The notes under the pieces were generated by a model. The model ran no database searches. It worked only from the letters and a program-made list of their open reading frames with translations, and was not told the DNA's origin. Shown in pieces: positions 18,588 through 27,163 of a stretch of DNA of 64,000 nucleotides; positions within the stretch are counted from its first letter, which is position 1; each line of letters starts with the position of its first letter. Source of the stretch: Methylotenera sp. (GTDB lineage: Bacteria > Pseudomonadota > Gammaproteobacteria > Burkholderiales > Methylophilaceae). The translations under genes and the position numbers were made by a program. The stretch spans positions 1 to 64,000 of the forward strand of contig JAKFVB010000002.1 of the NCBI GenBank assembly GCA_021732405.1. Reading direction: 5' to 3'.

Positions 18588-20285
18588 ATGCCGCCCATCA
18601 AAAAAATAGCACTCGCACTTTTAATATCATTTGCCACCGCTGGCAGCTTTAATGCTCAAGCAGAGTTGGCTGAGCCAATGACCAAAGCGCCTAGCATTTC
18701 AAGCGCTACACCAGAATTTGTATATAAATATTTGCTGGGTGAAATTGCTGGGCAACGCGGCGATATAACCTTAGCCAGCCAATTATTTTTGGATTTAGCC
18801 AAGCAAACGCGTGATGCACGCTTGGCAGAACGTGCTGCCAAGGCAGCCGCCTATGCAAACCAGCCAGGTTTGGCTTTGCAAGCAGCGACTTTATGGGTTG
18901 AATTAGACCCTACCTCGCTTGAAGCGCAACAAGCGTCTAGCCAGTTATTAGTGGCCAGCGGCAATATAAATCAAGCTAAACCACATATTCAACAATTATT
19001 AAAAAGGCCAGAAACACGCGCTAATGGTTTTTTGTATCTCAATACATTATTAGCCAATCAAAAAGATAAAAATGAAGTGCTAACGTCTATTCAGGAATTT
19101 GCTGCACCTTACCCTACTTTACCAGAAGCGCGCTTGGCCGTTGCACAAGCAGCTATCATTGCTGACAATACCGCTGTCGCTAAAGCTGAACTGCTAGCGG
19201 CAGATAAACTGCGTCCTGGCTGGGAAATTGCCGCACAATTAAATGGTCAAATTCTATTTAAAGAAGCTCCTAGTAAAGCCATTAGTTTTTATCAAAGTTT
19301 TTTAAAGCAGTACCCCAATGCCAATGAAGTGCGTATGACTTATGCTAAAACCTTAGTCAATCAAAAACGTCACGCTGAAGCAAAACCAGAGTTTGTTAAG
19401 CTGGTGAATGAATCAAATGGCAGTCCTGAAATCAGTGCGGTTGTTGGATTATTATCATTAGAATCAAATGATTATAGCGATGCTGATAAGTATTTTGAGC
19501 AAGCGATTGCCAATGGATTTAAAGAGCCGGAGCAACTCTACATTTACTTAGGCCGCAGTAGCGAGCGCCAAAAGAATGATGCAAAAGCGCTTACTTGGTA
19601 CGATAAAGTCCAGCCAAGTAGTGAGCGCTACTTAGAAAGTCGTCTTTCTGCTGCTAATGTGATTGCCCGCACTCAAACGGTAGATGCTGCAATCAAAATG
19701 CTTGATAACGTCGATGAGTTAACACCCGAACAGCAAATTATTATTATTCAAACGCAAGCCAATATGTTAGGCCAAGCCAAACGTAATCAGGAGTCATTTG
19801 ATTTAATTGAGACTGCGGTTAAAAATTTACCTAACTCGCCTGAGCTTATTTACGACTATGCAATGGCAGCAGAGCGGCTAGGCAAACTGGATGTGATGGA
19901 AACTGAATTACGTAAAGTGATTCGCATGAAGCCAGATTTTGCTGCTGCGTATAATGCACTGGGGTATTCGTTTGCAGACCGCAGCATTAATCTGGACGAG
20001 GCAAAAACATTAATAGAAACCGCATTAAAACTTCAGCCAAATGACCACTACATGTTGGACAGTTTAGGCTGGGTGCATTACCGCCTAGGTAATTTAGATT
20101 TGGCTGTAGAAAACTTGCGCAAAGCCTATGATATGCAAGCTGACCCTGAAATTGCAGCACATTTAGGTGAGGTGCTATGGAAACAAGGTCAACAGGAAGA
20201 AGCGAAGAAAATTTGGGGTCTCGCCTTAAAAGAGTTTCCAGCGAATGATTTATTAGTAGCAACCGCCAAAAAATTTAATTCTTAA
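18588..20285 (+). CDS. Secreted tetratricopeptide-repeat protein
   Basis: 565 aa with a signal peptide (MPPIKKIALALLISFATAGS ... AQA) and many TPR units along its length, for example AAYNALGYSFADRSINLDEA and MLDSLGWVHYRLGNLDLAVE near the C-terminus. In betaproteobacteria this TPR gene sits just before lolB-ispE-prs and is a periplasmic or outer-membrane-associated protein of unknown function. ATG 18588 starts the signal peptide; the upstream TTG at 18543 would add 15 unlikely residues. Confidence 0.85.
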   Translation: MPPIKKIALALLISFATAGSFNAQAELAEPMTKAPSISSATPEFVYKYLLGEIAGQRGDITLASQLFLDLAKQTRDARLAERAAKAAAYANQPGLALQAATLWVELDPTSLEAQQASSQLLVASGNINQAKPHIQQLLKRPETRANGFLYLNTLLANQKDKNEVLTSIQEFAAPYPTLPEARLAVAQAAIIADNTAVAKAELLAADKLRPGWEIAAQLNGQILFKEAPSKAISFYQSFLKQYPNANEVRMTYAKTLVNQKRHAEAKPEFVKLVNESNGSPEISAVVGLLSLESNDYSDADKYFEQAIANGFKEPEQLYIYLGRSSERQKNDAKALTWYDKVQPSSERYLESRLSAANVIARTQTVDAAIKMLDNVDELTPEQQIIIIQTQANMLGQAKRNQESFDLIETAVKNLPNSPELIYDYAMAAERLGKLDVMETELRKVIRMKPDFAAAYNALGYSFADRSINLDEAKTLIETALKLQPNDHYMLDSLGWVHYRLGNLDLAVENLRKAYDMQADPEIAAHLGEVLWKQGQQEEAKKIWGLALKEFPANDLLVATAKKFNS

Positions 20286-20295
20286 TACAATACGC

Positions 20296-20317
20296 GCCTG
20301 CAATTTAGATTGCAGGC
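20296..20317 (+). terminator. Hairpin after the TPR gene, possible weak terminator
   Basis: Perfect 9-bp stem GCCTGCAAT / ATTGCAGGC with a TTAG loop, starting 11 bases after the TPR stop codon. Only a broken T run (ATTATTAAG) follows, so termination may be partial and lolB may be read through. Confidence 0.6.
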
Positions 20318-20367
20318 ATTATTAAGTTACAATCCATTTAAGTTAATCATTTAAATGGATTTTTTTC

Positions 20368-21012
20368 TTGCTGAACTTTTTTTTTCTAAATCGCTTTTTT
20401 CTAAATCGCCGCTATTTTTTATATTGTATTTTTTTATTGCTTAGCGCTTGCGCAATACTACCTAAGCCACCAAGCCAGCAGTCATCACCACTATCTGCGA
20501 TTCACCAACAGCATCTCGCCAAACTAAGCACCATAAAAGGCTTTTCACTCAAAGGTCGCCTGGGTGTTGTCACGCAAAAACAAGGCTTTTCAGGTGGCCT
20601 CGACTGGCAACACAATCTGGCTGAAGACAATATTAATGTGTTCTCTCCTGTTGGCGGAAAAGTGGCTAATATTCATAAAGACGCAACTGGCGTAACGCTT
20701 ATTAAGCAAGATGGCCAAAGTATTCGGGCGCAAAACGCAGAAAGTTTGACTGAAACTACTTTAGGTTTTAGGTTGCCGCTGGCGGGGCTGAGCGATTGGA
20801 CATTGGGCAAACCAACGGCAAGCAATATTGAGGCAAGCACTTGGGATGAAAACGGCCGATTATTAGCCTTAAAACAAGATGGCTGGGATATTAGCTATGA
20901 AAATTATATTGAAGTTAACGGTCAATTTTTACCGAAAAAAATAGTATTAAAAAGTACACCGCTTAATCTTAAGCTACTGATAGAAGCTTGGGATTCAGTC
21001 ATCACAAACTAA
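20368..21012 (+). CDS. lolB: Outer-membrane lipoprotein LolB
   Basis: Receptor that accepts lipoproteins from LolA and inserts them in the outer membrane. The 214-aa protein has a lipobox LLLSAC with the acylated cysteine at about residue 28, then the LolB fold (FSLKGRLGVVTQKQGFSGGL; WDISYENY). The best start is TTG 20368; ATG 20355 is out of frame. The signal-peptide n-region contains an in-frame tandem duplication (two 15-base units, 20380-20409) giving FFLNRFFLNRR. In related genomes lolB is directly followed by ispE; here two genes intervene. Confidence 0.9.
   Translation: MLNFFFLNRFFLNRRYFLYCIFLLLSACAILPKPPSQQSSPLSAIHQQHLAKLSTIKGFSLKGRLGVVTQKQGFSGGLDWQHNLAEDNINVFSPVGGKVANIHKDATGVTLIKQDGQSIRAQNAESLTETTLGFRLPLAGLSDWTLGKPTASNIEASTWDENGRLLALKQDGWDISYENYIEVNGQFLPKKIVLKSTPLNLKLLIEAWDSVITN
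20380..20409 (+). repeat. 15-bp tandem duplication inside lolB
   Basis: Two exact head-to-tail copies of TTTTTTCTAAATCGC (20380-20394 and 20395-20409). The unit is five codons, so copy-number change would keep lolB in frame and alter only the length of the signal-peptide n-region. Confidence 0.95.
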
Positions 21013-21150
21013 ATATTCCAGCTTTTTCGGCCAATTAAAGTCGTTAAGTAGACTAGTCCGCTCATTAATCATAGTGTCATTGAAGCCACTTAAGGTTGCG
21101 TTAACCCTAGATGACTAGGGATTTACAAAACCTTATCTGGGAGATTCAGG

Positions 21151-22683
21151 ATGGATGACATCGTCAACAATGCGCGTCGCAATATTTTAAAAGGCGGCGC
21201 TTCGCTAGCAGCAATGCCTTTCGTTTCAACATTAGGCTTTATGGCTGCCAATAACGCAAAAGCCGCTGAGGCTTGCACGCCAGAGCGTTTAAGCGCGATG
21301 GTACAAAGCCCTTATGGCGCTGTTGCGCCTGTGGCAGATTTAACGACTGGTTTACCTTTATTACAATTGCCTGCTGGTTTTACCTACAGAAGTATGGGTT
21401 GGCGTGATGACATCATGACTGACGGCAGACCTTGCCCAAGCAATCATGACGGTATGGCGGTAGTACGCTCACGTCGCATTGGGCGCAGTACTGAGTTAAC
21501 TTTAATTCGTAACCACGAATTAGGCACAGCAACACCATCTAGCATTCGTCTGCTTGATGCACCAATTTATGACCACGCAGGTACTGGAAACCTACCTTCT
21601 GGCGGCACGACAACGATTATTTTACGCGATGGTGTATTAACTGAAATTAGACCAAGTCTGGGTGGTACATTAACCAATTGCGCTGGCGGCGTTACCCCTT
21701 GGGAAACATGGCTATCTTGTGAAGAAAATACAACAGACCGCACTAGCGTTGGTGGCAAAAAACATGGCTATGTATTTGAAGTTAGTCCTGATCCAGATGA
21801 AACCACAGCAGAACCAATCGTTGAGATGGGTCGCTTCCGCCATGAGGCAGTTGCTGTTGACCCGTCTAACAATTTCGCTTATCAAACAGAAGATTTAAGC
21901 CCAACTTCAATGCTTTATCGCTTTGAACCTGAAAATAATGCGGGCGGCGTTAATACCTATGCCGATGGCGGTAAGTTATATGCAGCGCGTGTATCAGCAA
22001 TTGTTGCTTCCTGTTCTTACTCATCAGTAGAAACTGTTAACCAGAATGGTTTTTCTGCCCCTTTCTTGAATGATGAATATCAGTTGGAATGGGTAGAACT
22101 AGCCAATCCTGATGCTGCACCGATTAACATTAACGTATTAGGCACAGTACGTAATGTAAGCGGTCCGTTTGCACAAGGCTGGAGTGCTGGTTGTGCAAGA
22201 ATGCTGCGCGGCGAAGGTATTTGGTACCACGCTGGCAAAATGTATATCGTTGATACAGCCGCAGGTTCAGAGGGTGCAGTTTGGGAGCTTAACTTAGCCA
22301 CGCAACGCATTAAATGTATCTACGTTAGCCAAACACAACTCGCTGGCAACAACGTTGACAACATTACCGTAAGCCCACGTGGCGGCATTTTGTGTTGCGA
22401 AGATGGCGGTACTAGCAATGATGGCGCATTAGGCAACGGCTTGCGTTTATTTGGCTTAACGCTACAAGGTTTGCCTTATTTATTTGCCAAAAATAACGTT
22501 AACTTTACTGCCGCACAATACGCAGCAGCAGGCAAAAATCTAGGTGGCGGCACTGGCAATCAGTTAGGTTCAGAGTTTGCAGGCGCGTGTTTCGACCCAA
22601 CAGGCCGCATCATGTTTGTGAACACTTACGCGCCAGGCATGACTTACGCGATTACTGGCCCATGGGCAAATGGCAATCTATAA
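21151..22683 (+). CDS. PhoX-like (DUF839) protein with Tat signal
   Basis: 510-aa protein of the DUF839/PhoX family. The N-terminus ARRNILKGGASLAAMPFVS followed by AKAAEA is a twin-arginine signal peptide. DUF839 blocks are NHDGMAVVR, LIRNHELG, TNCAGGVTPWETWLSCEEN, FRHEAVAVDP and ISPRGG-like NITVSPRGGILCCEDGG. PhoX enzymes are Ca/Fe-dependent alkaline phosphatases, but many DUF839 proteins are uncharacterised, so phosphatase activity is only possible. ATG 21151 is preceded by CTGGGAGATTCAGG. The next gene, a PEP-CTERM protein, begins 31 bases after the stop, suggesting a two-gene unit inserted between lolB and ispE. Confidence 0.85.
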   Translation: MDDIVNNARRNILKGGASLAAMPFVSTLGFMAANNAKAAEACTPERLSAMVQSPYGAVAPVADLTTGLPLLQLPAGFTYRSMGWRDDIMTDGRPCPSNHDGMAVVRSRRIGRSTELTLIRNHELGTATPSSIRLLDAPIYDHAGTGNLPSGGTTTIILRDGVLTEIRPSLGGTLTNCAGGVTPWETWLSCEENTTDRTSVGGKKHGYVFEVSPDPDETTAEPIVEMGRFRHEAVAVDPSNNFAYQTEDLSPTSMLYRFEPENNAGGVNTYADGGKLYAARVSAIVASCSYSSVETVNQNGFSAPFLNDEYQLEWVELANPDAAPININVLGTVRNVSGPFAQGWSAGCARMLRGEGIWYHAGKMYIVDTAAGSEGAVWELNLATQRIKCIYVSQTQLAGNNVDNITVSPRGGILCCEDGGTSNDGALGNGLRLFGLTLQGLPYLFAKNNVNFTAAQYAAAGKNLGGGTGNQLGSEFAGACFDPTGRIMFVNTYAPGMTYAITGPWANGNL

Positions 22684-22714
22684 GCCGCTTATTTATATTA
22701 TTGAAAGGATTATC

Positions 22715-23302
22715 ATGAAACAATTACTATCAACCTTAGCGCTATTATTGTGTGTCAGCACATCGGCACAGGCGGCCACATTTTTAAGCACCAGCGGCTC
22801 ACCTGCTAACATAGTCACCGATTACAGCGATGCTGGTTTAATTTCATTTGATTTGGATATGGCCAATTTTATTCCAACCGTACTCAATTATGAAATTACT
22901 GCTGCAGATATTGGCTCTCCATTAATTAACAACAGCATCAGCTTTAATGCCTTAGTGAGAAACTTAACAGGCACTGGCTTGGATTATTTATCAGTGTCAC
23001 TAAGCAGCGCTAGTTTCGATGCAATTGGTACAGTAACGCGCCAATTTGGTGGCTCATTTACCATTAACACTTCAAATAATGGCCAAAATGCTTTAATCAG
23101 CTTTAGCTCGCCAGAATTTTTAGACATCTTTATCGGCGCGCCATTAGCGGGCGCAGGCGAAATTGATTGGTCGATTAAAACGGCTGGATTCAATGCAGGC
23201 GATCGACTGTCTATTACGATTGCCGTACCAGAACCAGAAACCTATGCCATGTTATTAGCTGGTTTAGCATTCATTGCTGGCGCAGTACGCTTACGTCGAT
23301 AA
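22715..23302 (+). CDS. PEP-CTERM sorting-domain protein
   Basis: 195-aa exported protein: N-terminal signal peptide (MKQLLSTLALLLCVSTSAQA) and a C-terminal sorting tag made of VPEPETYAM, a hydrophobic helix (LLAGLAFIAGAV) and a basic end (RLRR). PEP-CTERM tags are processed by exosortase and are linked to exopolysaccharide and biofilm. The middle is a beta-rich domain without a known function. ATG 22715 has GAAAGG upstream; the frame-extended start at 22670 lies inside the PhoX gene. It is followed by a strong terminator. Confidence 0.9.
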   Translation: MKQLLSTLALLLCVSTSAQAATFLSTSGSPANIVTDYSDAGLISFDLDMANFIPTVLNYEITAADIGSPLINNSISFNALVRNLTGTGLDYLSVSLSSASFDAIGTVTRQFGGSFTINTSNNGQNALISFSSPEFLDIFIGAPLAGAGEIDWSIKTAGFNAGDRLSITIAVPEPETYAMLLAGLAFIAGAVRLRR

Positions 23303-23316
23303 ACAACGCATTCTTT

Positions 23317-23371
23317 AAAGCGGCACCTGCAAATTTCTACAACGTTATTTGCAGGTGCCGCTTTATTTTTT
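23317..23371 (+). terminator. Strong Rho-independent terminator after the PEP-CTERM gene
   Basis: Perfect 18-bp stem (23317-23334 with 23347-23364), 12-base loop, followed by ATTTTTT. It separates the PhoX/PEP-CTERM pair from ispE. Confidence 0.93.
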
Positions 23372-23489
23372 GCACTTAAAATAGTGTTAACTCACGCGAT
23401 TCGATAATCAAAAAAAGCTTATATTTATTCATGCACGAATCTTAACCTAGCATCTGTATTTAATCAGGACAAGTACGCTAAAATGCGAC

Positions 23490-24365
23490 ATGCAAGACTT
23501 TCATACTTTTTTAGCGCCCGCCAAAATTAATTTATTTTTGCACATTACAGGTCGGCGCGCAGATGGCTACCATACGCTGCAAAGTGTGTTTCAACTATTA
23601 GATTTCTACGACACCATTCAACTTAAGTCCAATCATACAGGTGAAATTAGGCGCTTAAATAGCATTAAAAATGTGCCAGAGTCAGACGATTTATGTGTAC
23701 GCGCAGCGCAAGCTTTGCAACTTGCCTCTCATTGTCAGCTAGGCGCAGAAATCATCATTGAAAAACGTATCCCCATGGGCGGCGGCTTAGGTGGTGGCAG
23801 CTCAGATGCAGCAACCGTTTTAATGGCACTCAATCAGCTATGGCAATTGCATTTAACTCGCGCCCAACTCATGCAAGTTGGTCTCACTTTAGGTGCTGAC
23901 GTGCCTGTGTTTATCTTTGGCCAAACCGCGTGGGCAGAGGGGATTGGCGAAATACTATCTACTGTAGAACTGCCTGAAACTGCCCAGGATGTTTATTATG
24001 TGGTGCTAACCCCCAAAGAACATGTAGCAACTGCGCAAGTTTTTGCACATCCGAGATTGACAAGAGACACGAAACCATTGAAAATAGCGGACTTTTCAAG
24101 TGGTGCAAATTCTAATTTATTTAGAAACGACCTTGAAACGATTGTGTGTGAAGATTTTCCTGCAGTTGCAACTACGCTTGATTGGCTAAAACCTTATGGC
24201 GAAGCACGAATGAGTGGGTCGGGTGCATCTGTATTTGTAGCAGTTAATTCAAAACAAATTGCGGATGAACTTTTAGCCAGCAAACCTGCCAATACAACAG
24301 GTTTTATTGCAAAAGGCTTAAAAAAGCACCCACATTTTGATCTGATTGAGTCAGTCAAAAATTGA
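23490..24365 (+). CDS. ispE: 4-diphosphocytidyl-2-C-methyl-D-erythritol kinase IspE
   Basis: GHMP kinase of the MEP isoprenoid pathway that phosphorylates CDP-methylerythritol. 291 aa, N-terminal APAKINLFLHITGRRADGYH, ATP-binding PMGGGLGGGSSDAA (about residues 93-106) and a C-terminal ARMSGSGASVFV. ATG 23490 is the only start that keeps the conserved N-terminus. It is followed within 25 bases by tRNA-Gln, the usual neighbour with prs. Confidence 0.96.
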   Translation: MQDFHTFLAPAKINLFLHITGRRADGYHTLQSVFQLLDFYDTIQLKSNHTGEIRRLNSIKNVPESDDLCVRAAQALQLASHCQLGAEIIIEKRIPMGGGLGGGSSDAATVLMALNQLWQLHLTRAQLMQVGLTLGADVPVFIFGQTAWAEGIGEILSTVELPETAQDVYYVVLTPKEHVATAQVFAHPRLTRDTKPLKIADFSSGANSNLFRNDLETIVCEDFPAVATTLDWLKPYGEARMSGSGASVFVAVNSKQIADELLASKPANTTGFIAKGLKKHPHFDLIESVKN

Positions 24366-24388
24366 ATTAAATAAGCAGTTAAGTATAT

Positions 24389-24465
24389 TGGGGAGTCGCC
24401 AAGTTGGTTAAGGCACTGGGTTTTGATCCCAGCATCCGAAGGTTCGAGTCCTTCCTCCTCAGCCA
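24389..24465 (+). tRNA. tRNA-Gln (anticodon TTG)
   Basis: Cloverleaf with acceptor TGGGGAG / CTCCTCA (one G-U pair), anticodon loop TTTTGAT giving TTG, T-loop GGTTCGAGTCC and an encoded CCA (24463-24465). It lies between ispE and prs, as in many betaproteobacteria. Confidence 0.95.
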
Positions 24466-24472
24466 ATTTTGA

Positions 24473-24513
24473 TAAAAGCGTGTAGATTAGTTGATTTACA
24501 CGCTTTTATTTTT
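24473..24513 (+). terminator. Terminator after tRNA-Gln
   Basis: Stem AAAAGCGTGTA (24474-24484) with TACACGCTTTT (24497-24507), 12-base loop, followed by ATTTTTT. It begins eight bases after the tRNA CCA end. Confidence 0.88.
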
Positions 24514-24549
24514 TAAAAGTTAACCTGGATTTGAGGTTAACTTTTAAAA
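24511..24549 (+). repeat. 16-bp perfect inverted repeat in the prs leader
   Basis: TTTTAAAAGTTAACCT (24511-24526) and its exact reverse complement at 24534-24549, separated by seven bases. It lies directly after the tRNA-Gln terminator and 43 bases before prs. The stem is AT-rich and lacks a following T run, so it is more likely an operator or RNA structure than a terminator. Confidence 0.75.
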
Positions 24550-24592
24550 AAAGATAGAAATTACTGATTAGCTAAGAATAAAGGGTAGCACT

Positions 24593-25543
24593 TTGAGCAA
24601 CGGTAACATGATGGTGTTTACAGGCAATGCCAATCCAGAACTTGCACAGCAAGTGGCTGAGCATTTGGGCATTGAACTTGGCCGCGCTGATGTGGGCCGC
24701 TTCAGCGATGGCGAAGTGATGCTCGAGTTGCTTGAAAATGTGCGTGGCAAAGATGTATTTGTGTTGCAATCGACCAGCCATCCAACCAACGATACCTTAA
24801 TGGAAGTTATGGTCATGGTCGATGCGCTACGTCGCTCATCTGCTGGCCGTATTACTGCTGCGATTCCTTATTTAGGCTATTCGCGCCAAGATCGCCGCCC
24901 ACGCTCTGCTCGCGTAGCGATTACGGCTAAAGTGGTGGCTAATATGCTGACTAGCGTCGGCGTGAATCGCTTATTGACCATGGATTTACACTCTGACCAG
25001 ATTCAGGGGTTTTTTGATATTCCAGTAGATAATATCTACGCTACACCAATTTTGCTAGATGATTTACTCAAGCAAAATTATGAAGATTTAGTGGTGGTTT
25101 CACCGGATGTTGGTGGTGTGGTGCGTGCACGTGCTTGTGCTAAGCAGCTTAATTCTGATTTAGCCATTATTGATAAGCGCCGCCCAAAAGCCAACGTGGC
25201 AAAAGTCATGAACATTATTGGTGAAGTTGCTGGCCGCACCTGTGTGATTATGGATGACATGGTAGACACCGCGAATACGCTATGTGAAGCCGCTGCTGCC
25301 TTAAAAAATCAAGGCGCAAAACGTGTGTTGGCTTATGCCACACACCCGGTATTATCAGGCACAGCGGTCGATCGCATTATGAATTCTGCTTTAGATGAAT
25401 TAGTCGTGACAAACACGATTAAACTCAGTGAGGCTTCGGCTAATTGTACAAAAATTCGCCAATTAAGTGCCGCTGGTTTATTGGCAGAGACGATTAAACG
25501 CATTAGCCAAGAAGAGTCTGTTTCTTCTTTATTTATGGATTAA
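24593..25543 (+). CDS. prs: Ribose-phosphate pyrophosphokinase (PRPP synthase)
   Basis: Makes PRPP from ribose 5-phosphate and ATP for nucleotide, histidine and tryptophan synthesis. The 316-aa protein has [10 protein letters not shown] at the N-terminus, the PPi/ATP loop [12 protein letters not shown] and the PRPP-binding [13 protein letters not shown]. Start is TTG 24593 with AAGGG seven bases upstream, giving [12 protein letters not shown], in register with family N-termini. It is followed by a terminator and rplY. Confidence 0.97.
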   Translation: MSNGNMMVFTGNANPELAQQVAEHLGIELGRADVGRFSDGEVMLELLENVRGKDVFVLQSTSHPTNDTLMEVMVMVDALRRSSAGRITAAIPYLGYSRQDRRPRSARVAITAKVVANMLTSVGVNRLLTMDLHSDQIQGFFDIPVDNIYATPILLDDLLKQNYEDLVVVSPDVGGVVRARACAKQLNSDLAIIDKRRPKANVAKVMNIIGEVAGRTCVIMDDMVDTANTLCEAAAALKNQGAKRVLAYATHPVLSGTAVDRIMNSALDELVVTNTIKLSEASANCTKIRQLSAAGLLAETIKRISQEESVSSLFMD

Positions 25544-25592
25544 CACTAAATCATTCAAGAAATGATTTAGCAAAAAAAGTTTAGTTTTAACC

Positions 25593-25621
25593 CTGTTTTC
25601 TGGTCGCGGAAAACAGTTTTT
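25593..25621 (+). terminator. Terminator after prs
   Basis: CTGTTTTC (25593-25600) pairs with GAAAACAG (25609-25616) around an eight-base loop, then TTTTTGTG. A second weaker hairpin (CTAAATCATT with AATGATTTAG, from about 25548) precedes it. Confidence 0.8.
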
Positions 25622-25686
25622 GTGTAGTACCGCTGTTATTTATTTAAACTTAACCAAATAAAGATAGCAAAATTAGGAGCAATAAA

Positions 25687-26331
25687 ATGAGTATCGAAAT
25701 TAATGCAGTCAAACGTGACGTTAAAGGTACGGGTGCGAGCCGCCGTGCACGTCGCGCTGGCAATGTGCCAGGTGTGGTTTACGGAGCAGGTAAAGAAGCC
25801 GTTAATCTTGAATTAAATCATAAAGAATTGTTTTTACAATTCCGTCATGAAGCATTTCATGCGTCTATCTTAAGCTTGAACTTAGATGGCAAAAAAGAAA
25901 ATGTTTTATTGCGTGACTATCAAATGCACCCAGTGCGTAATACAATCCAACACATTGATTTTCAACGTGTTTCAGCAACTGAAAAAATCCACGTTAAAGT
26001 GCCTTTCCACTTCCTAAACGAAGACACTGCGCCAGGCGTAAAAATTGGCGGCGGTATCGTTGCACATATTTTAACTGAGGCTGACGTAAGCTGCTTACCA
26101 AAAGATTTGCCAGAGTTTATTGAAGTAGACGTTGCAGCGCTTGAAATCGGTCAATCAGTGCATCTATCACAAATTAAATTGCCAAAAGGCGTTGAATTCG
26201 TTCAATTAGCGCATGATAACGATGCGGCAGTAGCAGCGATTGCAAAAACACGCGGTAGCCTTGCTGATGATGCAGCTGACGCTGCAGTAGCAGCAGATGC
26301 AGCGGCTGAATCTGCAACCCCAGCATCTTAA
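25687..26331 (+). CDS. rplY: 50S ribosomal protein L25, Ctc/TL5 form
   Basis: 5S rRNA-binding ribosomal protein in the long two-domain form (214 aa). The N-terminal L25 domain (GTGASRRARRAGNVPGVVYG) is followed by the TL5 beta domain and an alanine/aspartate-rich tail. AGGAG lies seven bases before the ATG. Long L25 proteins sit between prs and pth in most betaproteobacteria. Confidence 0.95.
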   Translation: MSIEINAVKRDVKGTGASRRARRAGNVPGVVYGAGKEAVNLELNHKELFLQFRHEAFHASILSLNLDGKKENVLLRDYQMHPVRNTIQHIDFQRVSATEKIHVKVPFHFLNEDTAPGVKIGGGIVAHILTEADVSCLPKDLPEFIEVDVAALEIGQSVHLSQIKLPKGVEFVQLAHDNDAAVAAIAKTRGSLADDAADAAVAADAAAESATPAS

Positions 26332-26344
26332 TTTTTGCTGAATA

Positions 26345-26382
26345 AAAAAACGCGCACCTTTTTCATAAAGTGCGCGTTTTTT
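26345..26382 (+). terminator. Terminator after rplY
   Basis: A-run, CGCGCAC (26351-26357), 12-base loop, GTGCGCG (26370-26376), then six T. Confidence 0.9.
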
Positions 26383-26421
26383 ATTTTATAGCGTCATTTA
26401 TTTTAAATTAAAATAATCATC

Positions 26422-26991
26422 ATGAGCGGCATTAAACTTTTTGTAGGCTTGGGTAACCCTGGCGATAAATATATTGCCACGCGCCATAACGCAGGCTTTT
26501 GGTGGATAGACCAAATCGCTGCACAAACCAATAGCAATCTCACAGTTGATGCTAAAATGTTTGGTGTTGTCGCCAAGTATCAACAAGACAAATGGCTGTT
26601 AAAACCCACTACTTTTATGAATGCCAGCGGCAAATCCATTGCGGCACTCGCCAACTATTACAAAATCCTGCCTGCTGAAATCTTGGTCATTCATGATGAG
26701 CTGGATTTGCCAGCAGGTACTGTTAAATTAAAGTTTGGCGGTGGTCATGGTGGCCACAATGGCTTAAAAGATACACATGCTGCACTTGGTACTGCCGATT
26801 ATTGGCGACTACGTATCGGCATTGGTCACCCAGGCGATCGCAATGAAGTCGTCAACTATGTGCTGAAAGCCCCATTAAAAGATGAGCAAACCGCGATAGA
26901 CGATAGCATTACGAAAAGTGCAAATCTGCTGGATGCATTAACAGCAGGTGACTTTGAAAGCGCCATGTTAAAATTGCATACTAAGTCATAA
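26422..26991 (+). CDS. pth: Peptidyl-tRNA hydrolase
   Basis: Releases peptides from peptidyl-tRNA that drops off ribosomes. 189 aa with the N-terminal [20 protein letters not shown], including the catalytic His in RHNAG, then [22 protein letters not shown] with the catalytic Asp, and [10 protein letters not shown]. Fully normal length and order. Downstream lies an inverted-repeat element before ychF. Confidence 0.97.
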   Translation: MSGIKLFVGLGNPGDKYIATRHNAGFWWIDQIAAQTNSNLTVDAKMFGVVAKYQQDKWLLKPTTFMNASGKSIAALANYYKILPAEILVIHDELDLPAGTVKLKFGGGHGGHNGLKDTHAALGTADYWRLRIGIGHPGDRNEVVNYVLKAPLKDEQTAIDDSITKSANLLDALTAGDFESAMLKLHTKS

Positions 26992-27031
26992 AATCTGTGC
27001 AAATTTAAATAAACATTAAAAATAAGCTCAA

Positions 27032-27162
27032 TTTTTTCCAACTGTATTTTCGTTCAGTACAAGGCGGCAAGGATTGAGTAGCTGAAGACAGTACATTAAG
27101 TACGGCGAAGCTGCGAAGACGCAGCCAACGCAGTAATCAACGAAAAGACAGACTGGAAAAAA
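27032..27162 (+). repeat. Inverted-repeat element in the ychF leader
   Basis: Imperfect 23-base terminal inverted repeats (27032-27054 and 27139-27162; core TTTTCGTT / AACGAAAA) flank about 84 bases that contain repeated GTAC motifs and the GCTGCGAAGACGCAGC hairpin. The right arm ends two bases before the ychF ATG and covers its TGGA ribosome site. The inner part resembles interspersed intergenic repeats that I associate with related genomes, but I cannot verify copy number from one window. Confidence 0.6.
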
Positions 27163-27163
27163 T

